Of a stretch of DNA of 64,000 nt, positions 51,765 through 59,858 are shown piece after piece. The position numbers and the translations under genes were made by a program. Source of the stretch: AP-15 sp963785565 (lineage in GTDB: Bacteria > Pseudomonadota > Alphaproteobacteria > ATCC43930 > CGMCC-115725); NCBI GenBank assembly GCA_963785565.1, contig CAWAVV010000028.1:14794-78793 (forward strand), in the 5' to 3' direction. The notes under the pieces were generated by a model. It was not told the DNA's origin and searched no databases. It worked only from the letters and a program-made list of their open reading frames with translations. Every line of letters begins with the position of its first letter. The stretch's first letter is position 1.

Positions 51765-53175
51765 TCAGCAGTTGTTGTCCCAGCTTCGATTGAGGGTTGT
51801 GCCGGTCACCCGATAACACTTGTTGTCGGGTCCATCGAGACTGACGTTGAGGATTTCGCCCCACGGGTCCCAAATCAGGCCGGTCGCCGCCCATGCGTGC
51901 AATCTGACGCCTTGGGCATCGCCCGGCAGGTCAACCTGCTGGGCGTAACCGGCGGTCTGATTGCCGGACTCCCAATCCTTGTTCTGAGTGTAGTTGCCTT
52001 GAGCGTCGGCCTCCGCCCATGTCACTTGAAACTTAGCAACATAGGCCCCGGAGTGGGCGAACTTGACGAACGCATTGGGATACCTGACGCATTGGGTTTC
52101 AGTATAGTCGGTGGTGAATCCCATGCGGGCGAATTCATTGTCTTTAAGAAAGGCGATCGTGTAGGCAACCGGCAGGCCAGGATTGTCCCGTCGATAGCGC
52201 GCATCCTTTGCGATATAGTCCTTGAGTTCCTTTGAGCCCGGCCTCGGACCCGCCGGCGAAAATTTGCACGGGCGTTTCCGCGCCGCCGCCAATGGCGAGC
52301 GCGGTGAACGACGCGTTGTTGATGATGTCCTTGTACGTCGCCTCGAGCTTGCCGCCGACGGTCACCCCTCCCTGGGTTGCCTGCTCGAATGCGCCTTTGA
52401 GATTAACCGAAGTATTGATCGAGGAGGTCTCCATCTTGACCATCAGAAGACGGCCATAATCGACGTTGCGCACATAGGCCGGCGGATTGCGTTCTGAAAA
52501 TGCCCGTTGTGCTTCTTCGAGGTCGACCGCGCTGTCGAATACGCCGGCCGGGGTCGTCGGGGTATCCATCGTGATCGTGTAGAACACTTGCTGGTAGTAA
52601 GCGACGACGACGGACTTTTCCGTCGAGCTGCTGGTGTTGATTTGCGCCGACGCATTGCCGGACGCCCATTTCGAGTTGAATCCGAGATCCAACGCCACTT
52701 GTTGCGAGGAATACGCCTGGGTGGTTTGCAAGAAGGATCGAGCCGCGTTGATGTAGCCCTCGCTGCCCGCCTGCTTGTTCCATTCCTCCAGCTTGGCGTT
52801 TACGAATTTCTGGATATTGGAATTGGTAGGAACCAAAGTCTCGCTGGGATTGGCCAGCCCCGGCAAATCGACCGATAACGTCGCGGGGCCTCGAGGCAAC
52901 GCAATCGGGGTCGGATGTCCTTCGCTCAGGTTCTGATCGGCGCGCACCAGCGCACCTGGGAAAACCACTCCGGCGGTCGGGCTTAATATCGCCACCGCGT
53001 CCAAGTTCTTGTTCAGCTTGTGCTGGATCTTCGTGCAGATGATGACAGCGTTGCTGGCTGGCTGACGATCCTTGACCGGCACCGCGGACGTGGTCCCATC
53101 AGGGACCACGCTCAGCAGGACCCGAGGATCATAGTTCAGCCTCGTGATGTAGTTCTCGACCTTGGCGTTCGGCAT
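51765..53175 (-). pseudogene. Cholesterol-dependent-cytolysin-like (thiol-activated cytolysin family) protein with a frameshift
   Basis: The start is the ATG at 53175 (MPNAKVENYI), with AAGGAG eight bases upstream and no signal peptide. The N-terminal part shows CDC domain 1 (TKIQHKLNKNLDAV, VFPGALVRADQNL, TLSVDLPGL) and later YGRLLMVKMETSS with a domain-2/3 segment. Near 52240 the frame shifts by one (one extra C after GGSEAG). The next frame continues ELKDYIAKDARY, VAYTIAFLKDNEFARM, HSGAYVAKFQVTW to the stop at 51765. The undecapeptide is altered to ATGLIWDPWGE, but the Thr-Leu pair is kept (GTTLN). Repaired, it is about 469 residues, the usual CDC length. Confidence 0.85.
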
Positions 53176-53436
53176 TCTGGGCTGCTCCTTGGAAGCGTTG
53201 GGTATCCGCATCGTTCTTGATCCGGCGCTGCCGGCCAGGGCAGCGATAATCCCTCGGAGGACGGCTTGTTAACCTTATCGCCGGGATCCGCCGCATGTAC
53301 AGTATCGGCGCATGGTCGGAGCAATTAACTGTTGCTCGCCACAGCCCAGGCGACGGCGGCGCCGTCGCAGGCGCTCGATCGGCGACCCCGTCACGCCCGA
53401 CCCAAGACCATTGGCGCCGGATCGAAGGCCGGACTT
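53176..53436. other. Intergenic region upstream of the cytolysin-like gene
   Basis: About 260 bp. It holds the ribosome site of the cytolysin-like gene and presumably its promoter, plus the 3' side of the coiled-coil protein gene. No further feature is clear. Confidence 0.35.
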
Positions 53437-53925
53437 TCACCCCGTGCCGTGGGAAGCGTCGCCGGCGATGCCCTCGGGGTCAGTCCCACGACTGCCGCGG
53501 TAGAGCCGCCAGCGCGATCCGGGTTTGAGGATGTCCAGACCGCCGCCGATTTCGCTGCCGCCCACCTGGTCGCTCTCCGCGGCCGGCTGCGCAGCGAACC
53601 CCTCAAGGCTGCCGCCGAGTTCACCGCCGCCGGGCATATCGGTCGGCGCCGCCGGCTGAGACGCTTCTGCGACAGTCGCAGCGTTACTGTCTTGTTCATC
53701 GCCGCCGGGCGGGTCGGTCGGCGCTGCCGGCTCCACAGGGATTGCGCCGTTCTCCCGGTCGAGTTTGAGCATAAACTCCGAAGCGGCGCGTTCCAGCGTC
53801 TCGATCACCGCGCATTCGGCGTCGAGCGCCTCCTTCTCCTCGGCATATCTCGTTTCGATTTCGGCGCGGCGCAGCTGAAGCCGTTCTTTCGCTCGCTGGA
53901 CAATGTTCGAGGTGATGTTCCACAT
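53437..53925 (-). CDS. Acidic coiled-coil protein with Pro/Gly repeats, unknown function
   Basis: The 162-residue ORF starts at an ATG at 53925. Residues ~1-60 form a charged heptad-type helix (AKERLQLRRAEIETRYAEEK). The middle has three imperfect repeats: AAPTDPPGG, AAPTDMPGG and AAESDQVGG. The end is GGLDILKPGSRWRLYRG. The opposite strand is also open, but only this frame gives a sensible coiled coil and repeat pattern. It lies upstream of the cytolysin-like gene on the same strand, 261 bp away. Confidence 0.6.
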   Translation of the reverse strand: MWNITSNIVQRAKERLQLRRAEIETRYAEEKEALDAECAVIETLERAASEFMLKLDRENGAIPVEPAAPTDPPGGDEQDSNAATVAEASQPAAPTDMPGGGELGGSLEGFAAQPAAESDQVGGSEIGGGLDILKPGSRWRLYRGSRGTDPEGIAGDASHGTG

Positions 53926-54186
53926 GTCATGACCACGCTATGTGGGACGGGATACCCCGTGATTTCGCCACAACCATGTTGATGAAGGGTTAATCGGGTT
54001 CGAATCCCCGTGAATATCGGCCTGCGGCTAATCGCGCGGCCCCCGCCGAGCATGCCGCGGCGAGGCCCACCGGGCGGTCGACCAAGCCGCGCCGTCAACC
54101 TTTCGTCAATAAAGATGGCCGAACATCTTCCTCCAGGGCGATCGACAGGCGGCGTGGCGCGCTGAGCGGCTGAGCTGGAGACAGCA
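53926..54186. other. Intergenic region
   Basis: A 261-bp divergent gap. I see no feature beyond the GGAG ribosome site before the GTG at 54187. Confidence 0.35.
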
Positions 54187-54429
54187 GTGAGCGAAACTCG
54201 AGAAGATTCCTCGCAAAACAATACTGAAATCGAAGTAATCGACGCCAAGGAAAGGTGGAGCGAATATCGGCTCGCCGATGGCACCACCATGCGGATCAAA
54301 TCGGTGGTGATCGCAGTGTTCCGCGAAGACGGCCACCAAACGCCGGAAGGCGAGCCGGTCTACAACATGAAATCGACCTTGATCACCGATATCAGGGCGC
54401 CGGCGGCCTCGGCTAGACCGGAAACATGA
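54187..54429 (+). CDS. Small beta-rich protein of unknown function
   Basis: The GTG at 54187 has GGAG six bases upstream. The 80-residue protein includes ERWSEYRLADGTTMRIKSVV and EGEPVYNMKSTLI, which read as beta strands. No family recognised. The next ORF starts one base after its stop codon, so the two are probably translated together. Confidence 0.6.
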   Translation: MSETREDSSQNNTEIEVIDAKERWSEYRLADGTTMRIKSVVIAVFREDGHQTPEGEPVYNMKSTLITDIRAPAASARPET

Positions 54430-54430
54430 C

Positions 54431-55078
54431 ATGAGCGGGATCGAGGTCATCAGGTCGAGTACGCGCACCCCTTCGACTTTGCTTTCATCGAGATTGCATC
54501 CGATCACCACAACATCGGGCGTCACTACGACAGCGGAGGAGCTGCTCACGACGGTGGTCATCGCGTCGACGACCAATGTCAGCCTGGAGCGGACCGCTCC
54601 GTCGCGACGGTTCTGCACCCGTTCGCGGCGCTCGCTTTGGGCCAGGGTTCAGGACGCCTCATCGGCAAAAGGCCTAACGGCGACGCGCGAAGCACCGGGG
54701 AAACCGGACGCCGCTGCGGCTGATGCGGACGTCCCCGCCGACGCAGCACCCGAAGCTCCCATTCCCAAGCAGAATTCGGAGACCGCGAGGGTCGAGCTGA
54801 CCATCGACTCGCTGCGGACTTACGAGCTCATTAAACCAATTCCGGTGTTTGTCGAATCGTTGGGCGAAAGGCATTATGTCGCGGAAGTGCCGGACCTGAA
54901 CATTACCACTTCATCGAGCAGCCTAAGTGAGATTCTGATCGTTCTAAAAGACAGCGTCACGCAAACCTATGACAGACTCCGGATCCGCAGAGACCTGGAT
55001 CCGGAACAAGCAAGACAACTCAAAGTCTTGGAGACGTACATCGGCAAATCGAAGCGGGGTTGGCTGGACCGACGGTAA
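54431..55078 (+). CDS. Unknown protein with HicB-like C-terminal region
   Basis: The 215-residue ORF has a Ser/Thr/Arg-rich N-terminal ~80 residues with little structure, an Ala/Asp/Pro linker and a folded C-terminal ~100 residues. That part, IPVFVESLGERHYVAEVPDL, LSEILIVLKDSVTQTYDRLR, looks like the HicB-type strand-helix fold. The first part may be a non-coding extension and the real start may lie nearer 54650. It follows the 80-residue gene by one base. Confidence 0.55.
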   Translation: MSGIEVIRSSTRTPSTLLSSRLHPITTTSGVTTTAEELLTTVVIASTTNVSLERTAPSRRFCTRSRRSLWARVQDASSAKGLTATREAPGKPDAAAADADVPADAAPEAPIPKQNSETARVELTIDSLRTYELIKPIPVFVESLGERHYVAEVPDLNITTSSSSLSEILIVLKDSVTQTYDRLRIRRDLDPEQARQLKVLETYIGKSKRGWLDRR

Positions 55079-55137
55079 TGCGCCGCCCCAACGGCAGGAA
55101 GCGGCGGTTGGCAACCGCTCCCCTACTGGTACGAAAT

Positions 55138-55512
55138 TGACAGTTGGTACTCGATCCCTTCTTCCGTCATTCCCGCGAAAGCGCAGGGCTGTCCGGGGAA
55201 AGCAGGCGCTGACCGCGAAGCTTGAATTACAGCCTTGTTTTTCGTCTTGGCCGGGCCTGTCCCGGCCATCCGCGTCTTTTGGCGCCGGCAATGGAGGCGT
55301 GGATACCCGGCACAAGGCCGGGTAAAACGATCTCCAGTCGTCTCAAACATCGGCGAAACGCCGAGAGATTGTACCAACATTTTCCCCGGACAGCCCAGCG
55401 CGAAAGCGGGAACCCAGAGCAACCAAAACCCCGTTTGCCGCCCTGGACCCCTGCTTTTCGCGGGGGCGACGAAGGATGGGCAACGGGAACCATCTGTTGG
55501 GTTCACACCTCT
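55138..55512. repeat. Copy of repeat R1 split by an inserted element
   Basis: The left half (TTGACAGTTGGTACTCGATC to the first hairpin) and the right half (GGGAACCCAGAGCAACC to CATCTGTTGGGTTCA) match the uninterrupted copy at 42884. The two halves are separated by 215 bp at 55184-55398. The repeat ends four bases before the stop codon of the MFS gene, the same position relative to a gene as the copy beside hyfG. Confidence 0.85.
55184..55398. mobile_element. 215-bp MITE-like element with terminal inverted repeats and a target duplication
   Basis: The ends are CAGGGCTGTCCGGGGAAA (55184-55201) and TTTCCCCGGACAGCCCAG (55381-55398). These are inverted repeats that match at 17 of 18 positions. 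CGCGAAAGCG flanks both sides (55174-55183 and 55399-55408). Deleting the element and one flank restores the R1 repeat exactly. There is no ORF inside. The interior contains a second palindrome built on GGCCGGGCCTGTCCCGGCC. A 10-bp duplication is uncommon; I do not know the partner transposase. Confidence 0.85.
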
Positions 55513-55515
55513 CGT

Positions 55516-56850
55516 CTAGCCGCTCGCGCGCCTGAGGTTCGTTCCGGAATACCGCGCCGGCGGGCGGCGCAACGCCCAGAAGGCGAAGCAGCCGCAAACA
55601 TAAGAGGCGATCGACAGGGTAAAGGCCAGCTCGTAGCTGCCGGACAGATCGAAGATCCAGCCCGCCGCCCATGAGCCGGCGGCGGAGCCGATGCCGCTGC
55701 CGATTGTGATCACGCCGAGAATGGCGCCGAGCTGGCGGCCGGGGAAAAGGTCGGCGGTTTTGGCGGTAATAGCGGGTCCTCGGGCGCCCCAGGTCAGCCC
55801 GAAAAAGCAGGCGAACAGCCATAACAGCCAGCCCTGGGACGGTCCGGTGATGAACAGGGCGCAGACGACGCCGATGATCGAAATGCCGTATGCGAGGATC
55901 GCCGACGCTTCGCGGCCGATATAGTCGGAGAGTGTGCCGGTGAAGATCGTGCCGGCGATCGCCAGGAAACTGCCCGTCCCCAGCACTTCGGCGGCGTAGA
56001 GCTTGTCGAAGCCGCGGTCGACGGCAAAGGCCAGCTGGTGCAGCGAAACCAGAAAGCTGCCGAGCCCGGTGAACAGGTAGACCGCGAACAGCAGCCAGAA
56101 ATGCGGGGTGCGCGCGGCTTCGGCCAAGGTCCAGTTCGGCGACGGCAAGGTCGCCGGGGCCGAAACGGCGGGCCCGGCGGGTTGGGGCCGGGGCGCCGCC
56201 GATGAGAAACTATCGGCGCGGCGAAACAGCAGCACCAGCGGCGCCATCATCGCGGCCATGAACCCGGCCTGGACCAGATAGGTCTGGCGCCATCCGACCG
56301 ACGAGATCAGGAACTGGACCAGCGGAGCCGAAACGGCTCTGGCGAAACCGTTGGCCGACTGGACGACAGAGATGGCCATCCCGCGCCGGCGCACGAAGCG
56401 CCGCGACAACAACGGCACAAACACCACCAGACCCAGGCAGTTGGCCCCGATGGTCATGACCACGCCGTAGAGGGCGATGACCTGCCACAGCGCCGAGATA
56501 AAGGCGCAGCCAACCAGTCCGAAGATCAGCAGGCTGCCGCCGAGCAAAAGCAGGCGCAGCGGCCCGAGGCGATCGACCAACCCGCCGACCAGAGGCGAGC
56601 TGGCGCCGGCGACGAGCTGCGAGACCGAATAGGCGACCGAGGTCTCGGCCCGGCTCCACGCGAAGTCCTGGACGAACGCGACCAGAAAGACCGTATAGGA
56701 GTGCATCAGCCCGGCGCTGACCGTGAAGGCGGAAAAGGCGCCGGCGAGCAGCAGCCAGTCAGAGCGCCCTCCCCTGCGCCCGGCCGCGCCGGGGAGATCG
56801 GGCGGAGCCCGCACCGCGTCGCCGGGGTCTGACCTATGCGGTCGGATCAT
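55516..56850 (-). CDS. Major facilitator superfamily transporter
   Basis: The 444-residue protein has 12 predicted helices in two halves. The first has GGLVDRLGPLRLLLLGG, the MFS loop motif after helix 2, and RRFVRRRGMAISVVQSANG. The second has GTLSDYIGREASAILAYG and AKTADLFPGRQLGAILGV. The family resembles oxalate/formate- and monocarboxylate-type antiporters, but the cargo is unknown. It begins with an ATG at 56850, diverges from the PhyH gene and may share its promoter region. Confidence 0.88.
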   Translation of the reverse strand: MIRPHRSDPGDAVRAPPDLPGAAGRRGGRSDWLLLAGAFSAFTVSAGLMHSYTVFLVAFVQDFAWSRAETSVAYSVSQLVAGASSPLVGGLVDRLGPLRLLLLGGSLLIFGLVGCAFISALWQVIALYGVVMTIGANCLGLVVFVPLLSRRFVRRRGMAISVVQSANGFARAVSAPLVQFLISSVGWRQTYLVQAGFMAAMMAPLVLLFRRADSFSSAAPRPQPAGPAVSAPATLPSPNWTLAEAARTPHFWLLFAVYLFTGLGSFLVSLHQLAFAVDRGFDKLYAAEVLGTGSFLAIAGTIFTGTLSDYIGREASAILAYGISIIGVVCALFITGPSQGWLLWLFACFFGLTWGARGPAITAKTADLFPGRQLGAILGVITIGSGIGSAAGSWAAGWIFDLSGSYELAFTLSIASYVCGCFAFWALRRPPARYSGTNLRRASG

Positions 56851-56953
56851 CGCTGTCGTCTCTTCGTCGGTGGTCGAACCGGGCGCTTGACCGGGCCCCG
56901 GGCATGGCGCACTGATCCGCGGACGCTACCGCGAAATCAAGGAGCGCGCGCCG

Positions 56954-57799
56954 ATGCTGACCGCGGAGCAGGTAGAACGATATCGCTGGGACGGCTACCT
57001 GTTCCCGCTGCCGGCCCTTTCACCCGATGAACTGAGCGCATGCAACGAGGGCCTCGGCCGCTTCGAGCTCTGGCTTGGCTCGCCGCTGACCGAAGGCGAC
57101 CGTAAATGGCGCTCGGCCGGTTACGTCCTGTTGCCTTGGGTCGACGCGCTGGTGCGCCATCCGCGCATCCTCGACGCGGTTGAGAGTGTGATCGGCCCTG
57201 ACATTCTCGTCTACACCAGCACCTTTTTCATCAAGGAAGCGCTCTCCCCGACTTTTGCCGCCTGGCACCAGGACGCCACCTATTTCGGCCTCGACCCGCA
57301 TCAGCACGTCACCGCCTGGGTGGCGCTGACCGCCGCGACCAGTGAAGCCGGGTGCATGGAGGTCGTGTCGTCGCGGGGCACGCCGCGGCAGCTGCGCCAC
57401 GCCGCCCTCGGTCTCGAGCACAGTATCAACGGCGGCGGCCAGGAGATCGTCGAGCCCTTCGATCAGGCAGCCGCGGTTGCGATGGCGGTCCGTGCCGGCG
57501 AATTCTCGCTGCACCATACCCTCGCCCGCCATCGCTCGGCGCCGAACCGGGCCGGGCATCGCCGGGTGGGATTGGGCATCAGCTATATTCCGGCGCATGT
57601 GCGGACGATCGGCTCGCACCGGTTGCCGGCATTGCTTGTCCGCGGTCATGACCGCTTCGGCCATTTCGACCTGCTGCCGCCGCCACGAAACGAGCTCGAC
57701 CCGGTCGCGATCGAACGCCACGACCAAGTCTATTGCCGCTATCGCCTGAATTACGCCGAGCAAATGGAACTGCACGATCGCACCTTCGCCGCGGCTTAG
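56954..57799 (+). CDS. Phytanoyl-CoA dioxygenase (PhyH) family protein
   Basis: The 281-residue Fe(II)/2-oxoglutarate oxygenase has the iron ligands H105 and D107 (AWHQDATYF), a distal His/Arg set in HHTLARHRSAPNRAG near residues 187-201, and AWVALTAATSEAGCMEVV of the jelly-roll core. PhyH enzymes hydroxylate lipids, ectoine-like compounds or small amides; the substrate here is not defined. It diverges from the MFS gene, so a transport-and-oxidation pair is conceivable. Confidence 0.87.
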   Translation: MLTAEQVERYRWDGYLFPLPALSPDELSACNEGLGRFELWLGSPLTEGDRKWRSAGYVLLPWVDALVRHPRILDAVESVIGPDILVYTSTFFIKEALSPTFAAWHQDATYFGLDPHQHVTAWVALTAATSEAGCMEVVSSRGTPRQLRHAALGLEHSINGGGQEIVEPFDQAAAVAMAVRAGEFSLHHTLARHRSAPNRAGHRRVGLGISYIPAHVRTIGSHRLPALLVRGHDRFGHFDLLPPPRNELDPVAIERHDQVYCRYRLNYAEQMELHDRTFAAA

Positions 57800-57857
57800 C
57801 CCTGATGGCGGGGTTCTCACGGCGGCGATCGCATCTCGGCTGTGGGACACTTTCGGG

Positions 57858-59039
57858 ATGAAGGCCGAAGCAGAGCCGTTGATCGGCGTGATCAACGCCG
57901 GCTCCTCGTCGCTGAAATTCAGCTTCTACGAGGGCGAGAAATGCCTCCTCGCCGGGCAAGTCGATGGGATCGGGGTAAACCCCAGGGCAAGCGCCACCGG
58001 AGCCGATGGCAAGGCGTTAGCCCCGCCGGAGCTGGGCGGAAAACCGGCGACCGCGCCGAGCGAACTGTTGCCGGCAATCATCCCGTGGGCGCGGGAGCGG
58101 CTTGGCGGCCGCCGGCTCGCCGCCCTCGGGCACCGCGTCGTTCATGGCGGCCTGCGTCACTCCGGGCCGGCGCGCGTTACACCCGAATTGCTGGCCGAGT
58201 TGGAGGCGCTGGTGCCGCTCGCGCCCCTGCACGAGCCGCGCAATCTCGCGCCGATCAAGATGGCGCTGCGCCTCGATCCCGACTTGCCGCAGGTGGCATG
58301 CTTTGACACCGCCTTTCATCGGACGGCGCCCGAGGTCGAGCAGGCCTTTGCCCTGCCCTATTCGTTTTACGAGGAAGGCATTCGTCGTTACGGCTTTCAC
58401 GGCCTCTCTTACGAATACATCGCCTCGGTCTTGCCGCAACGCGCGCCGGAGATCGCCGGTGGCCGGGTCGTCGTGGCGCACCTCGGTAATGGCTGCTCGG
58501 CCTGCGCCCTGCGCGACCGCGTCTCGATCGCGACGACGATGGGGTTCACCGCACTCGACGGGCTGCCGATGGGGACGCGCTGCGGCGAGCTCGATGCCGG
58601 CGTCGTGCTGCATCTGATCCAGCAAAAGCATATGCCGCCGGACGAGCTGGTCGACCTGCTCTATCGCCGCTCGGGCATGCTTGGCCTCTCCGGCATCTCT
58701 TCCGATTTCCGCGATCTGCTGGCCAGCGACGAGCGCCGCGCGCATTTCGCGGTCGAGGTGTTCTGCTATCGGGTTGCCCGGCACATTGCCTCGCTCGCGG
58801 CCGCGCTCGGCGGTCTCGACGGGGTCGTGTTCACAGCCGGGGTCGGCGAAAACGCGGCGCCGGTGCGCGGCGCTATCTGCCGCGCCTGCGCCTGGCTGGG
58901 GCTGGACCTCGACGAAGCGGCCAACCGCGAACGCAAGGAGCGCATCAGCACGCCGAACAGCCGGGTCGCCGCCTTTGTAATCAAGACCGACGAGAACCTG
59001 ATGATCGCCCGCCACGCCCGCGCGCTGGTCACGACCTGA
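57858..59039 (+). CDS. ackA: Acetate/propionate kinase
   Basis: The 393-residue enzyme has all AckA motifs: VINAGSSSLKFSFY, GHRVVHGGLRHS, CFDTAFHRTAPEVEQAF, YGFHGLSYEYI, VAHLGNGCSACA, DGLPMGTRCGELD and FTAGVGENAAPVR. It interconverts acetate and acetyl phosphate with ATP in the cytoplasm. No pta gene or phosphoketolase is next to it. The ORF is intact and starts at an ATG at 57858, 58 bp after the PhyH stop. Confidence 0.95.
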   Translation: MKAEAEPLIGVINAGSSSLKFSFYEGEKCLLAGQVDGIGVNPRASATGADGKALAPPELGGKPATAPSELLPAIIPWARERLGGRRLAALGHRVVHGGLRHSGPARVTPELLAELEALVPLAPLHEPRNLAPIKMALRLDPDLPQVACFDTAFHRTAPEVEQAFALPYSFYEEGIRRYGFHGLSYEYIASVLPQRAPEIAGGRVVVAHLGNGCSACALRDRVSIATTMGFTALDGLPMGTRCGELDAGVVLHLIQQKHMPPDELVDLLYRRSGMLGLSGISSDFRDLLASDERRAHFAVEVFCYRVARHIASLAAALGGLDGVVFTAGVGENAAPVRGAICRACAWLGLDLDEAANRERKERISTPNSRVAAFVIKTDENLMIARHARALVTT

Positions 59040-59076
59040 AATTGAAAGAAAAAGGGTAGAAAACCTCGCCCGGCCC

Positions 59077-59844
59077 TCAATGCGCCAGGATCTGGCTCAA
59101 GAACAGTTTGGTGCGGTCGTTTTTGGGGTTGGCGAAAAGTTCCTGGGGCGACCCGCGCTCGACGATTTCTCCGTTGTCCATGAACACGATCGTGTCGCCG
59201 ACCGTGCGGGCAAAGCCCATCTCGTGGGTCACGCAGACCATCGTCATCCCCTCCTGCGCCAACTCAATCATCACGTCGAGCACCTCCTTGATCATTTCCG
59301 GGTCGAGTGCGGAGGTCGGTTCGTCGAACAGCATGATCTCGGGCTTCATGCACAATGAGCGCGCGATGGCGACGCGCTGCTGCTGACCGCCCGACAATTG
59401 GCCCGGATATTTGTTGGCCTGGTCGGGAATACGCACCCTTTCTAGGTACATGCGGGCGGTTTCCTCGGCGTCCCGGCGAGGCTGCTTGCGCACCCAGACC
59501 GGCGCCAGCACCAGGTTTTCCAACACCGTCAGATGCGGGAACAAGTTGAATTGCTGGAACACCATGCCGACCTCGCGGCGGATCGCGTCGATATTCTTGA
59601 CGTCCGAAGTCAGCTCGATGCCGGCGACGATGATCTGGCCGCGCTGGTGCTCCTCCAGCCGGTTGATGCAGCGGATCATCGTCGATTTGCCGGAGCCCGA
59701 AGGTCCACAGACCACGACGCGCTCGCCCTTGGCGACCTCTAGGTTGATGTCCTTGAGGACGTGGAACTCGCCATACCATTTGTCGACATGGCGCAGCTCG
59801 ATGATTTGCTTGCCCGCTTAAATCTCCCCAGCCGCGTCAGTCAT
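59077..59844 (-). CDS. aapP: Amino-acid ABC transporter ATP-binding protein AapP, with an in-frame stop at codon 9
   Basis: The full frame runs from an ATG at 59844, with GGAGG five bases upstream, to 59077. It has Walker A GPSGSGKS, signature LSGGQQQRVAIARSL and Walker B IMLFDEPTSALDP. The ninth codon is TAA (59818-59820), so the frame reads MTDAAGEI-stop-AGKQIIELRHVDKWYG. No ATG follows before the Walker A region; the next possible start is a GTG at 59715, which removes ~40 residues including the A-loop. Without the stop it would be a normal 255-residue ATPase of the aap system. Read error or recent mutation. Confidence 0.9.
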
Positions 59845-59858
59845 GCCGTCCTCCGCCG

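Noticed and set aside
53332..53982. 216-codon plus-strand frame opposite the coiled-coil gene
   Set aside because: Arg/Ala-rich without structure, and the minus-strand frame has a heptad pattern and repeats. Some doubt remains.
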